Assembly (NCBI GenBank): GCA_030431475.1
Contig: JAUIJD010000001.1
Location: 1 to 64,000, forward strand
Reading direction: 5' to 3'
DNA: 64,000 bases
DNA from: Verrucomicrobiia bacterium
GTDB lineage: Bacteria; Verrucomicrobiota; Verrucomicrobiia; Verrucomicrobiales; Akkermansiaceae
Shown: piece by piece, positions 16,420 to 24,797 of the stretch
Position numbering within the stretch: the stretch's first letter is position 1
Layout of the letters: every line of letters starts with the position of its first letter
The notes under the pieces: generated by a model
What the model saw: the letters and a program-made list of their open reading frames with translations, nothing else
Told to the model about the DNA's origin: nothing
Database searches by the model: none
Translations under genes and position numbers: made by a program

Positions 16420-17327
16420 GTGCTCGCATCACGATCGACCTCGATCATCTTCTCCTGCTCAAGGCGGAAGCCCGCGGGTTCTCGTTCCAGCCAAGGCAAC
16501 CCGTCGGCTCGCTCCTCGCGGGTCGGCACCAGTCCCGTCTCCGGGGTCGTGGACTCGCCTTCGAGGAATTGCGCCACTACCACGCGGGCGACGACATCCG
16601 AACCATCGACTGGCGCGCTACCGCCCGCCTCCGTTCACCCCACGTCCGCGTCTTCGCCGAGGAACGCGAGCGACCCGTCCTGCTCGTCATCGACCAGCGC
16701 TCGCCCATGTTCTTCGGCAGCCGCCGGGCGATGAAGTCGGTGACCGCCGCCGAACTCGCCGCCCTCGCCGCCTGGCGTGTCCTCGACGTCGGCGACCGCG
16801 TCGGCGGCATCGTCTTCAATGAGTCGGAAATGGTCACCGTGCGCCCGAACCGCGGCCCCACCCAGGCCCTGCGGCTCTTCCATGAGATCGAGCGTTTCAA
16901 CCATCGGCTCGCGGCGGGAGACCCGCCGGAGGGTCCGGTGACGCTCAACGCCGCACTCGAAGCGGCGGTCCAGCAGGCAAAGCATGATCATCTGGTGCTC
17001 GTGATCACCGATCTCGACGACGCCGATGGCACCACCGGCGAGCTCATCAGCCGGATCGGGGCGCACAACGACGTGTTCGTCGCCGCGGTCTATGATCCCA
17101 TGGGCATCCAACTCGCCGGAGGGTCCGGCATGCGGGCCACCGACCGCGGACGGAGCTGGGACATTCCAGCCGGCAGCGGCTTTGAAAAGGCGTTTCGAAG
17201 GGCTTTCGAGGGGGTCCTCGAGCATTGGCGAACGATCTTCCGCGACCTCCGCATCCCGCTTTTCCCCGTTTCCACCGCCATCTCGGTGATCGATCAGATC
17301 CACGAACTCCTCGGCGCCCGAACATGA
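16416..17327 (+). CDS. DUF58 domain protein of the MoxR/Bat operon
   Basis: A 303-residue protein with the DUF58 signature HYHAGDDIRTIDWRATAR near residue 50 and a VWA-like region (LLVIDQRSPM) where the first metal-ligand Asp is kept but the second Ser is Pro. It has no membrane segment, so it is likely cytoplasmic or membrane-associated through partners. With MoxR it forms the conserved core of aerotolerance-type operons. Its start codon overlaps the stop of the four-helix ORF, and its ribosome-binding site is part of the repeat arm. Confidence 0.9.
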   Translation: MSARITIDLDHLLLLKAEARGFSFQPRQPVGSLLAGRHQSRLRGRGLAFEELRHYHAGDDIRTIDWRATARLRSPHVRVFAEERERPVLLVIDQRSPMFFGSRRAMKSVTAAELAALAAWRVLDVGDRVGGIVFNESEMVTVRPNRGPTQALRLFHEIERFNHRLAAGDPPEGPVTLNAALEAAVQQAKHDHLVLVITDLDDADGTTGELISRIGAHNDVFVAAVYDPMGIQLAGGSGMRATDRGRSWDIPAGSGFEKAFRRAFEGVLEHWRTIFRDLRIPLFPVSTAISVIDQIHELLGART

Positions 17328-17350
17328 GATCGAACCACCTCCTTCCCCCT

Positions 17351-17411
17351 CGTCCTTCGTCGTCGTTCTCGTCCTCGACACCGGGCGAGGACGAGGGACG
17401 AGAAGGAGGAC
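17351..17411. repeat. GA/CT-rich hairpin repeat, copy D
   Basis: Left arm 17351-17377 (CGTCCTTCGTCGTCGTTCTC and on), turn ACACCGGG, right arm 17386-17411 with GAGGACGAGGGACGAGAAGG. The right arm ends AAGGAGGACG immediately before the ATG at 17413 and provides a strong Shine-Dalgarno site. Confidence 0.8.
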
Positions 17412-17412
17412 G

Positions 17413-17871
17413 ATGAAACCCATGACCGACGACCCATCCAGCCTCGACAGGCTCCACGACATCGTCGTTCCCGAGCCGGTGTCGTGGTGGCCGATGGCGC
17501 CGGGCTGGTGGGTCCTCCTCGCCCTGCTTTTGTCGGCGGGCATGGCTCTCGGGATCCGCGGGTATCTGCGCTGGCGAGCCGATGCCTACCGGCGCGCCGC
17601 GCTCCTGGAACTCGACCAGACCGACAACGCCCGCCAGGTGGCCGTCATCCTCCGTCGCACCGCCCTTGCCATCGCACCAAGGGAATCCATTGCCGCTCTT
17701 CGTGACGACGCCTGGATCGACTGGCTCGCCGAACGGTCCCCGCACCCGCTCCCCGACTCCATCCGCCCGGTGCTCACCCGATCGCTCTACGTCGCGCAGT
17801 CTCCCGCCGACCTTGGCGAACTCCGGGAGTTCGCCCGCCACTGGATCCGTCAACACACCCGCCCATGCTGA
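17413..17871 (+). CDS. DUF4381 family membrane protein
   Basis: A 152-residue protein with the DUF4381 opening LHDIVVPEPVSWWPMAPGWW, one membrane helix (about 28-48), and a cytoplasmic helical tail containing ALLELDQ and the AWIDWLAE block. The family is found almost only between DUF58 and BatA genes, so it probably bridges MoxR/DUF58 and the VWA membrane proteins. Its stop overlaps the next start (ATGCTGA). Its start is preceded by GGAGGA from repeat copy D. Confidence 0.85.
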   Translation: MKPMTDDPSSLDRLHDIVVPEPVSWWPMAPGWWVLLALLLSAGMALGIRGYLRWRADAYRRAALLELDQTDNARQVAVILRRTALAIAPRESIAALRDDAWIDWLAERSPHPLPDSIRPVLTRSLYVAQSPADLGELREFARHWIRQHTRPC

Positions 17872-18890
17872 GCTTCGCCCACTTCTGGCTGCTTCTGCTG
17901 GCTCCACTGCCGTGGCTGGTCTGGCGATTCGCGCCGTCGAGGGCCCCGTCCCGCGTGGCGGTCTGCGTGCCCTTCGGTCACCGGCTTGAGCAGGCGCTCG
18001 CATCCGGTCCGCTGAGCCCGAAGACCGGCGGCAGGCGCCTCGGCATGCTTTGGCCGATGCTCGTATGGCTCTTCGTGCTTCTCGCCCTCGCCCGGCCGCA
18101 GTGGATCGAACCGCCCATCGAGAAGATGGTTCCCACCCGCGACCTGCTGCTGCTCGTCGATCTTTCCGGCTCGATGGATCAGCAGGACTTCACCAACTCC
18201 GAAGGCAAGACGGTGAGCCGCCTCGAGGCGGTGAAGGAGATCCTCGGCGATTTCCTCGAGAAGCGGAAAGGCGACCGGGTGGCACTGGTGGTCTTCGGCA
18301 ACTCGCCCTTCCTGCAAGCCCCCTTCTCCACCGACCTTTCCCTTTCCCGCGAGCTCCTCGACGAGACCGCCGTCGGCATGGCCGGCCCGAAGACCGCCCT
18401 CGGCGATGCCATTGGCCTCGGCATCCATCTCTTCGAGGAAAGTGAGGCTCCGGCCAGGACCATCATCGCACTCACCGACGGCAACGACACCAAGAGCCAG
18501 GTGCCGCCGGTCGAGGCCGCGCGCATCGCCTCGGATCGCGGCATCCGGATTCACACGGTCGCCATCGGCGACCCGACCACCGCCGGTGAGGACAAGCTCG
18601 ACCGGGAGACGCTCGACCAGGTGGCGCAGAGCGCCAACGGAAAGTCCTTCTTCGCCGCAGACCGAGACGAACTCGTCGGCATCTACGACGAGCTGGATCG
18701 CATCGAGACCCGCGAGGTGAAGACCATCAGCCATCGCCCGCGCCATGACATCTTCCATCTCCCGCTTCTCGCGGCACTGCTGACCTCAACAATGTCCCGA
18801 CTCATCTCCATCCGAAGTGCGCGGATGGTGGAAACTCACCGCCGCCCCCTTCGCGTCCACCCCGCCACCGGCGAACTCGAACTCTCATGA
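17865..18890 (+). CDS. batA: BatA-type VWA domain membrane protein
   Basis: A 341-residue inner-membrane protein. Two N-terminal membrane segments (about 5-22 and 60-77) precede a VWA domain whose MIDAS motif D99-L-S-G-S103 is intact, with later Thr/Asp ligands (TALGDAIGLG, LTDGNDTKSQ). The C-terminal membrane helix is short (FHLPLLAALLTSTM) and followed by an Arg/His-rich tail. BatA proteins help resist oxidative or envelope stress in Bacteroidetes and spirochaetes; the mechanism is unclear. Repeat copy E starts at its stop codon. Confidence 0.85.
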   Translation: MLSFAHFWLLLLAPLPWLVWRFAPSRAPSRVAVCVPFGHRLEQALASGPLSPKTGGRRLGMLWPMLVWLFVLLALARPQWIEPPIEKMVPTRDLLLLVDLSGSMDQQDFTNSEGKTVSRLEAVKEILGDFLEKRKGDRVALVVFGNSPFLQAPFSTDLSLSRELLDETAVGMAGPKTALGDAIGLGIHLFEESEAPARTIIALTDGNDTKSQVPPVEAARIASDRGIRIHTVAIGDPTTAGEDKLDRETLDQVAQSANGKSFFAADRDELVGIYDELDRIETREVKTISHRPRHDIFHLPLLAALLTSTMSRLISIRSARMVETHRRPLRVHPATGELELS

Positions 18891-18947
18891 TCGTTCTCGT
18901 CGCTCGTCTTGGCAATCGATCGAGGACGAGGGACGAGAACGAGGACG
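18891..18947. repeat. GA/CT-rich hairpin repeat, copy E
   Basis: Left arm TCGTTCTCGTCGCTCGTCT (18891-18909), a loop with CAATCGATCG, and right arm AGGACGAGGGACGAGAACGA and on. It begins directly after the batA TGA. Its right side is identical over 29 bases to the right arm at 16379-16407. Confidence 0.85.
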
Positions 18948-18962
18948 CCTGAACCGACCCGC

Positions 18963-19874
18963 ATGACCGAACCCTTCCAGTTCCTCCGCCCCGCCGCGCT
19001 GCTTCTGGCGCCGGTGGTGGTGCTTCTGTGGTGGCTGTGGCAGCGCCGCGCCGATCCGCTGCGGGGATGGCGGGCCCAGATGGATCCCGAGATTCTCGAC
19101 GCTCTGGTCGACCACTCATCAGGCGGCCGGCGACGGGCGTGGCCGACTCTCGCCGCGTGGCTGTTTGGCGTCCTTGCCATCGCCGGTCCCTCGTGGCGCC
19201 CCGAGCCGAGTCCCTTCGCCGAGGATTCAACGCCACTGGTGATCCTCCTCAAGGCCGACCTCAGCATGGACACCCCCGATCCCGAGCCCTCGCGGATCGA
19301 GCGGGCCCAGCTCAAGATCCGTGACCTCGCCGAGGCGCGGACGGGCCAACCGCTCGGCTTGATCGCCTACTCTGGCAGCGCCCACCTCGTGCTGCCGCCG
19401 ACCAAGGACACCACCGCCGTCGCCACCATGGCCTCGGAGATCTCCCCGGACATCATGCCCGAGCCCGGCGACCGGGCCGACCTCGCCATCGCCCGGGCCG
19501 CCCGGCTACTCAAGAATCAAGCGGGCAGCCTTCTGATCGTCACCGACACCGCCAGCGCGCCGACCCACGCCCTCGTCGAATCGTGGAAGAACGCCGGCTC
19601 TCCCGACGTGCAGATTCTCGCGATCGCCCCTCCTGCAGCTTCGGTCGAACCGCTCGAGCCTCTGGCGAAGTCGCTCCGCGCGACCCTCGTGCCGATGAGC
19701 ACCGACGATGAGGACATTGACGAGATCGTCCGCAACGCCGCCCGGACTCCAGTGGCACGCGATGCGGAGGGCAAGGCCCGTCGCAAGGACGACGGGTATC
19801 TCCTGGTCCCCCTCATCGCGGCCTTCGCCCTGCTTCCCTTCCGCCGCGAAACCCCGAACCCGTCCGAATCGTGA
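18963..19874 (+). CDS. BatB-like VWA domain membrane protein with altered MIDAS
   Basis: A 303-residue relative of BatB: two N-terminal membrane helices (about 8-26, 62-76), a VWA-like domain, and a C-terminal helix near 282-295. Where BatB usually has D-x-S-x-S, this protein reads D99-L-S-M-D103, as if two residues were lost, so the second serine ligand is missing. The following PSRIERAQLKIRDL is typical BatB. It may have lost metal binding while keeping a structural role. The start at 18963 avoids the repeat-encoded Arg/Thr-rich upstream extension. Confidence 0.8.
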   Translation: MTEPFQFLRPAALLLAPVVVLLWWLWQRRADPLRGWRAQMDPEILDALVDHSSGGRRRAWPTLAAWLFGVLAIAGPSWRPEPSPFAEDSTPLVILLKADLSMDTPDPEPSRIERAQLKIRDLAEARTGQPLGLIAYSGSAHLVLPPTKDTTAVATMASEISPDIMPEPGDRADLAIARAARLLKNQAGSLLIVTDTASAPTHALVESWKNAGSPDVQILAIAPPAASVEPLEPLAKSLRATLVPMSTDDEDIDEIVRNAARTPVARDAEGKARRKDDGYLLVPLIAAFALLPFRRETPNPSES

Positions 19875-19892
19875 TGCAAGGCACACTGCGAG

Positions 19893-19990
19893 ATTCGTCC
19901 TCCTCCTCATCCCTCGTTCTCGTCCTCGATTCTCTGCGCCTTCGAGGACGATGGACGAGAACGAGGAGGAGAACGAAGAGGAGGGGGAGA
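19893..19990. repeat. GA/CT-rich hairpin repeat, copy F
   Basis: Left arm 19896-19929 (CGTCCTCCTCCTCATCCCTC and on), loop TTCTCTGCGCCT, right arm from 19942 (TCGAGGACGATGGACGAGAA), trailing into a degenerate GA-rich run with GAACGAAGAGGAGGGGGAGA. It fills the gap between the BatB-like and TPR genes. Confidence 0.8.
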
Positions 19991-20043
19991 ACGGGGACGA
20001 GGGGGATGGACCGAGCCCAGCCACCTTCCACCCACCTGAATCC

Positions 20044-20628
20044 ATGAACCCGTCGATCCCATCCATCGCCGCCGCCCTGCTCGCGGGAACCTTTTGGTTC
20101 ACCGCCGACCAGCAGGGGCAGCGTGACTTTGACCGGGACGATTTCGCGAAGGCCGCCGAGTCCTTCACCGATCCGATGTGGAAGGGCGTCGCCCTCTATC
20201 GCGACGGCGAGTTCAAGCAGGCGCAGGCGGTCTTCGCTCGTCTTGATACCGCCGAGGCCCACTACAACCGCGGCAACTGCCTCGTCTTCATGGGCCAGTA
20301 TCAGGACGCCGTCGCCAGCTACGACCGTGCCCTCTCAAGACGGCCCGACTGGAGCGAGGCCGGGGAAAACCGGGCCATCGCCGAGGCCCGCGGCAAGGCC
20401 ATCAAGAATGAGGGCGGCGACATGGGAGACCAGAAGCTGGGTGCCGACAAGATCGTCTTCGACAAGAAGAAGCCCGGTGGCCAGGAGACCCAGGTGAGGG
20501 GTGAGCAGTCGGCCGATCCGGCGTCCATGCAGGCGCTGTGGCTGCGCCGGGTCCAGACCCGGCCCGCCGATTTTCTGAGGGCCAAGTTCGCCTATCAGAA
20601 CCAGGTCGGAGAGGGGGTGGAGGAGTGA
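20044..20628 (+). CDS. BatC-like tetratricopeptide repeat protein
   Basis: A 194-residue protein with an N-terminal signal or anchor (SIAAALLAGTFWF) and two or three TPR units (YRDGEFKQAQAVFARLD, AHYNRGNCLVFMGQYQDAVASYDRAL). The C-terminal WLRRVQTRPADFLRAKFAYQ block is typical of TPR partners of Bat VWA proteins. It likely forms a periplasm-facing complex with BatA/BatB. Its stop overlaps the GTG of the BatD-like gene. Confidence 0.8.
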   Translation: MNPSIPSIAAALLAGTFWFTADQQGQRDFDRDDFAKAAESFTDPMWKGVALYRDGEFKQAQAVFARLDTAEAHYNRGNCLVFMGQYQDAVASYDRALSRRPDWSEAGENRAIAEARGKAIKNEGGDMGDQKLGADKIVFDKKKPGGQETQVRGEQSADPASMQALWLRRVQTRPADFLRAKFAYQNQVGEGVEE

Positions 20629-21905
20629 GGCGTCTCTTGCAGAAGTTCGCGAAGTGCCGGGTGCGTCTCGTCCGCGCCCTCATCCCTTTGCGATCTTTGC
20701 GAGCTTCTGTAGCGCTCTTCCTCTTCCCGCTCGCCGCCCTCGCCGAGCCCTCCACGCGCCTTGACACCCCGACCACCGAAGCCTGGACCGGACAGCGGAT
20801 CTCCTTCTTCATCGAACTCCGCGCTCCCGGAAGCTTCGACGGCGCACCGTCCTTCGACATCCCACGCATGCCGCATTCAGTGGTTCTCAGAATCGGCAAC
20901 CCGGTTCTGGGGACGATCACCGAGGGCGACACGGAGTACTTCACCCAACGCCACGAGTTCGCGCTCTTCTCCCAGGCCCAGGGTGAGATCGAACTGCCAC
21001 CCATTACCGCCCGCTTCTCCCACAAGAAGGGATACACCGGTCCCTCCTACGACGTGAACGAAGCAGTCCCCGCCGTCAGCTTCACCATCCGGCGCCCGCC
21101 GGGCAGCGAGGGTCTGGGATTCCTCGTCACCACCGAGTCCTTCAAGGTTGAGGAGCACTGGGACCCCGAACCTGGCCCGGTGGGAACGGGTGCCGTCTTC
21201 AAGCGGACCATCGTTCAGCAGGCTTCGGGGCTCACCGGCATCGCCCTCTCGCCCGTACCATCCGACGACATTGATGGCATCCGGCTCTATGCCGGGGAGC
21301 CCGAGATCACCGACCGCACCGATCGCGGCAGTCTCGATGGTGAACGCCGCGAGACCGTCACCTACCTCATTCGCGAGGCGGGCCTCCACACCCTGCCGGC
21401 CATTCGTTTCGACTGGTGGAATCCGAAGACCGAAACCCTCGAGTCCCTCACCTTGCCGGAAGTCCGCTTCTCGGCCACGGCGCCTCCTCCGCCCCCACCC
21501 CCGCCATCGCCATGGCGCTTCGTGTGGCCTGCCCTCGCCCTCGGTCTGGTCACGTTCATCACCCTCTTTCGGGCTCGTCTGCTCGCCCGGCTCCGCCGAC
21601 TCCGGGATCTCGTCGACCCGCCGCGCCGACGCCTCGAGCGGGCCTTCCTCAAGTCCTGTCGCATCGGTGACCCCGGCGCGGCCGAATCCTTCTGGAGCCA
21701 GCTTCGTGCCGCGAGCCCCGGCTTGGAGACCACCCCGGAGTTGCGCGCGGAGCTGCTGGTGCTTCATCACATTCGCTTCGGGCCGGGGACGGAGGCCGTG
21801 CGCTGGGCCGGCGCCCCACTCGCCGCCGCCTACCGGCAGGCAAGCCGACGCCGCCACCTCCGGCCGACCGATTCCTCCCCCGCACTCCCTCCGCTCAACT
21901 TCTAG
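20625..21905 (+). CDS. BatD-like protein
   Basis: About 426 residues from a GTG at 20625 that overlaps the preceding stop (GTGA). The N-terminus contains a signal-like segment (SVALFLFPLAALA). Its upstream part is encoded by a TTTGCGATCTTTGCGAG microrepeat, so the true start could be later. The body is beta-rich as in BatD (oxygen-tolerance) proteins: TEAWTGQRISFFIEL, then repeated immunoglobulin-like domains. A Pro-rich linker (PPPPPPPPSPW) and one membrane helix (about 300-318) precede a cytoplasmic helical tail. It closes the moxR/bat operon. Confidence 0.75.
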   Translation: MRRLLQKFAKCRVRLVRALIPLRSLRASVALFLFPLAALAEPSTRLDTPTTEAWTGQRISFFIELRAPGSFDGAPSFDIPRMPHSVVLRIGNPVLGTITEGDTEYFTQRHEFALFSQAQGEIELPPITARFSHKKGYTGPSYDVNEAVPAVSFTIRRPPGSEGLGFLVTTESFKVEEHWDPEPGPVGTGAVFKRTIVQQASGLTGIALSPVPSDDIDGIRLYAGEPEITDRTDRGSLDGERRETVTYLIREAGLHTLPAIRFDWWNPKTETLESLTLPEVRFSATAPPPPPPPPSPWRFVWPALALGLVTFITLFRARLLARLRRLRDLVDPPRRRLERAFLKSCRIGDPGAAESFWSQLRAASPGLETTPELRAELLVLHHIRFGPGTEAVRWAGAPLAAAYRQASRRRHLRPTDSSPALPPLNF

Positions 21906-21978
21906 GCGCGAAGGAGCTGCACAGGATGGCGATGGACAATTTGCCGGAATCTTCCGAGCCTCCGGGACGCTGTCTATC

Positions 21979-23427
21979 ATGACCGGTCGCTTCGCATCCC
22001 AAACCGCCTGCCTCCTCGCCGCTCCCGTGCTCCTTGCCGGCTGCATGCTGGTCGGGCGCAACTACACCTCTCCGGACACGATCACCCCGGACACCTGGCA
22101 TCAGAGCCTGACCGCCGACCTGAACTCCGGCTCCTCCAGCCTCGAACGGTGGTGGACCCGGTTCAACGATCCGACCCTCAATCGCCTGATCGACACCGCG
22201 CGGGAATCAAACCGCGATCTCGCCATCGCCTACGAGCGCATCAACGAAGCCCGGGCGGCCCGCGGCATCGCACGCAGCCAGCTCTTTCCGGACATCGAAT
22301 TCAATGGCGGCGTCAATCGCGGCCGGACCAGCCAGAACGTCGGCAACCCCACGCCCCCCGCGGGCAAGACCTCCGACCTCTGGACCACCGGTCTCGATGC
22401 CGGATGGGAGATCGACTTCTTCGGCGGGGTCCGCCGCTCGATCGAGTCGGCCGATGCCAGCGTCGCGGGCACCGAGGAACTCTATCGCGACACCATGGTG
22501 AGCCTGCTCGCCGAGGTGGCCTACGCCTACATCCAGATTCGCACCCTCGACGAGCGCATCCGCCTGGCGCAGGAGAACATCCGCAACCAGAGCGATTCGG
22601 TCGCGCTCACCGAAGACCGCCTTGAGGCCGGGCTCTCGCCGGAGCTCGACGTTTCCCAGGCGACCTCGAACCTCGCGACGACCAAGGCCGTCGTTCCGGC
22701 CCTGCGAAACCAGCGCGACATCGCCCTCAACCGCCTCGCCGTGCTGATCGGCCGCTACCCCGCTGCCGCCGAGTCCTTCATCGGAAGCTCCAAAGGCATC
22801 CCGGCCCCCGGGCGATCCGCCGGGGTCGGCATCCCCACCGACTTGGTCCGTGCCCGACCGGACATCCGCGCCGCCGAGCGTCAACTCGCCGCCCAGACGG
22901 CGCAGGTCGGGGTTGCCGAAGCCGACCTCTTCCCTCGCTTCACCCTCTCCGGCACCTTCCAACTCCAATCGCTCGCCGCCTCCAGCCTGCCCGAGTCGAA
23001 TTCCCGCAACTATGCCTTCGGCCCCTCCTTCCGCTGGAACATCTTCAACGCCGGCCGGATCAAGAGCCAGATCGCCATCGAGGAGTCGCGCACGAAGCAG
23101 GCCTACCTCAACTATGAGAATTCGGTCCTCAAAGGCGTTGCCGAAGTCGAGGACGCCCTGTCCTCGGTCCGCAACGAACGCGACCGGCTCGCCGCCCTCG
23201 ACACCGCCGTCAACGCTTCGCGAAAGACCGTCAACCTCGTGAAGGACAACTACCGCGAGGGCCTGATCGACTTCCAGAACGTGCTCGACGCGGAGCGGAC
23301 CATCTTCTCCAACGAGGATGCGCTCGCCACCTCGAAAGGGCAGATCGCCTCGGCCTACGTTTCCCTTTTCAAAGCCCTCGGCGGCGGCACCCGGATGAAG
23401 TCCGCCAAGTCCGCCGAAACCCCGTGA
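21979..23427 (+). CDS. RND efflux outer-membrane lipoprotein (NodT/OprM family)
   Basis: A 482-residue TolC-like outer-membrane factor. The lipoprotein signal ends LLAGC (Cys16), followed by the family opening VGRNYTSPD and WWTRFNDPTLNRLID. Two OEP repeats (about 60-260 and 270-470) hold long helices; the typical VRARPDIRAAERQLAAQTAQVGVAEADLFP lies in the second repeat. It forms the exit duct of a tripartite pump. It is followed by the adaptor and the RND permease genes, so the pump is complete. Confidence 0.9.
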   Translation: MTGRFASQTACLLAAPVLLAGCMLVGRNYTSPDTITPDTWHQSLTADLNSGSSSLERWWTRFNDPTLNRLIDTARESNRDLAIAYERINEARAARGIARSQLFPDIEFNGGVNRGRTSQNVGNPTPPAGKTSDLWTTGLDAGWEIDFFGGVRRSIESADASVAGTEELYRDTMVSLLAEVAYAYIQIRTLDERIRLAQENIRNQSDSVALTEDRLEAGLSPELDVSQATSNLATTKAVVPALRNQRDIALNRLAVLIGRYPAAAESFIGSSKGIPAPGRSAGVGIPTDLVRARPDIRAAERQLAAQTAQVGVAEADLFPRFTLSGTFQLQSLAASSLPESNSRNYAFGPSFRWNIFNAGRIKSQIAIEESRTKQAYLNYENSVLKGVAEVEDALSSVRNERDRLAALDTAVNASRKTVNLVKDNYREGLIDFQNVLDAERTIFSNEDALATSKGQIASAYVSLFKALGGGTRMKSAKSAETP

Positions 23428-23573
23428 TCCCAACCCAACCGGCCGACTTCCAGGGTCTGGAGGTCGAAAACTCCAAAGTCCGAACGACCCGACCGTCCAC
23501 GCCATTCAACACCGGTCGAACCGAGGGACTTGTGACCTTGAGACCTTCCGCCATTTCGACCGCTTCGTTCATC
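23428..23573. repeat. degenerate GAAC/GACCTT microrepeats upstream of the adaptor gene
   Basis: The 146-base gap carries short related words (GGTCGAAAACTCC, AAAGTCCGAACGACCCGACC, GTGACCTTGAGACCTTCCG) that resemble short-period repeats seen before other genes. No promoter could be assigned with certainty. Confidence 0.3.
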
Positions 23574-24755
23574 ATGAAACGCCTCGCCCTCGCCCTGCCC
23601 GTCGTGCTGATCGCCGCCTGCGGAAAGAAGCCCGAAGCCCCCGCGCCCCAACCGCTGCCGGTCACCGTCGCCGCACCGGTCAAGCGCGACGTCACCGTCC
23701 ACCGCGACTTCCCTTCGACCCTCGCCGGCGCCCAGGAGATCGAGATCCGGGCCCGCGTCCAGGGCACCCTCTCGCTGCATCCCGATGCCCCCGAGTTCGC
23801 CGGCCAGAAGGTCGAGAAGGGCACTCCGCTGTTCGAGATCGAGCCGGACACCTACCAGCAGGCGACCCTCGAGGCGAAGGCGATGCTCGCCCGGGCCGAG
23901 GCGGCCCGCGTTCTCGCCGGGCAACGCTTCGAGCGGATCAGCAATGCCAGGGAGGGCTCCGTTTCCGCACTCGACCGGGATATTGCCAAGGCCGAGTTCG
24001 ACGAAGCCCGCGCCGCCGAGTCCGAGGCCAAGGCCCGGGTCGAGAAGGCGAAGATCAACGAAAGCTACACGATCATCACCGCACCGGTCACCGGACGGAT
24101 GTCGCGCCTGCTCGTCGACCCCGGCAACCTCGTCGGCACCGGCGGTTCGACGCTGCTCGCCACCATCATCGACGACTCGACCATGCTCGCGTATTTCGAG
24201 GTCCCCGAGCGCGCCGCGATCAAGTACTTCGAGAAGCGGGACAACGGTGAAGCGCAGCAGGTCTACGAGAAGCCGATCCGCTTGAAGCTCGCCGACGGCT
24301 CGATCTATCCGACACCCGGCCGCATCGACTACATCGAGAACCAGGTCGACACCGCCACCCGCACCGCCAAGGTCCGCGCCGTCTTTCCCAATCCCGAGGG
24401 TGCCCTCAGCTCCGGCCTCTACGGCCTCGTCGGCTACCCCACCGGCCCCATCCCCGGCGACCCCACGGCCACCGAAGCCCTTCTGGTCCCCTCGGTGGCC
24501 GTCCTCCGCGACCTCGGCGGCAACTATGTGTGGATCGTCGACGACCAGAACATCGTCCGCCGCCGCGTCGTCGAGACCGGCGATTCCGTCGAGAAGCCGG
24601 TCACCGACCCGAACGCTCCGCGCAGCCTTGAAACGGTCATCCTCAAGGGCCTCGACGGATCCGAGCGGGTGATCGTCTCCGGCCTCCAGCGAGCCCGCGA
24701 AGGCGCCCCGGTCACCCCCGTCCCCGCCGAACAGGCTCCCAAGGCCGAACAATAG
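23574..24755 (+). CDS. RND efflux periplasmic adaptor (membrane-fusion protein)
   Basis: A 393-residue lipoprotein of the AcrA/MexA family: signal ending LIAACG, beta-barrel start PVKRDVTVHRDFPSTL, then the lipoyl-like half-domains flanking an alpha-helical hairpin (about 100-155). The sequence IITAPVTGRMSRLLVDPGNLV marks the second lipoyl half. It links the permease to the outer-membrane duct. The position between those two genes fits a single operon. Confidence 0.9.
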   Translation: MKRLALALPVVLIAACGKKPEAPAPQPLPVTVAAPVKRDVTVHRDFPSTLAGAQEIEIRARVQGTLSLHPDAPEFAGQKVEKGTPLFEIEPDTYQQATLEAKAMLARAEAARVLAGQRFERISNAREGSVSALDRDIAKAEFDEARAAESEAKARVEKAKINESYTIITAPVTGRMSRLLVDPGNLVGTGGSTLLATIIDDSTMLAYFEVPERAAIKYFEKRDNGEAQQVYEKPIRLKLADGSIYPTPGRIDYIENQVDTATRTAKVRAVFPNPEGALSSGLYGLVGYPTGPIPGDPTATEALLVPSVAVLRDLGGNYVWIVDDQNIVRRRVVETGDSVEKPVTDPNAPRSLETVILKGLDGSERVIVSGLQRAREGAPVTPVPAEQAPKAEQ

Positions 24756-24757
24756 AT

Positions 24758-24790
24758 CCACGGATCACGGATCACCACTCACGGATCACT
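24758..24790. repeat. ACGGATCAC microrepeat before the RND permease gene
   Basis: Three copies of ACGGATCAC/T fill most of the 42 bases between the adaptor stop and the permease ATG. A similar CACGGATC word occurs just after the GTG of the third HupE-like gene (near 3330). The repeat occupies the ribosome-binding region. Confidence 0.55.
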
Positions 24791-24797
24791 TCGCGCC

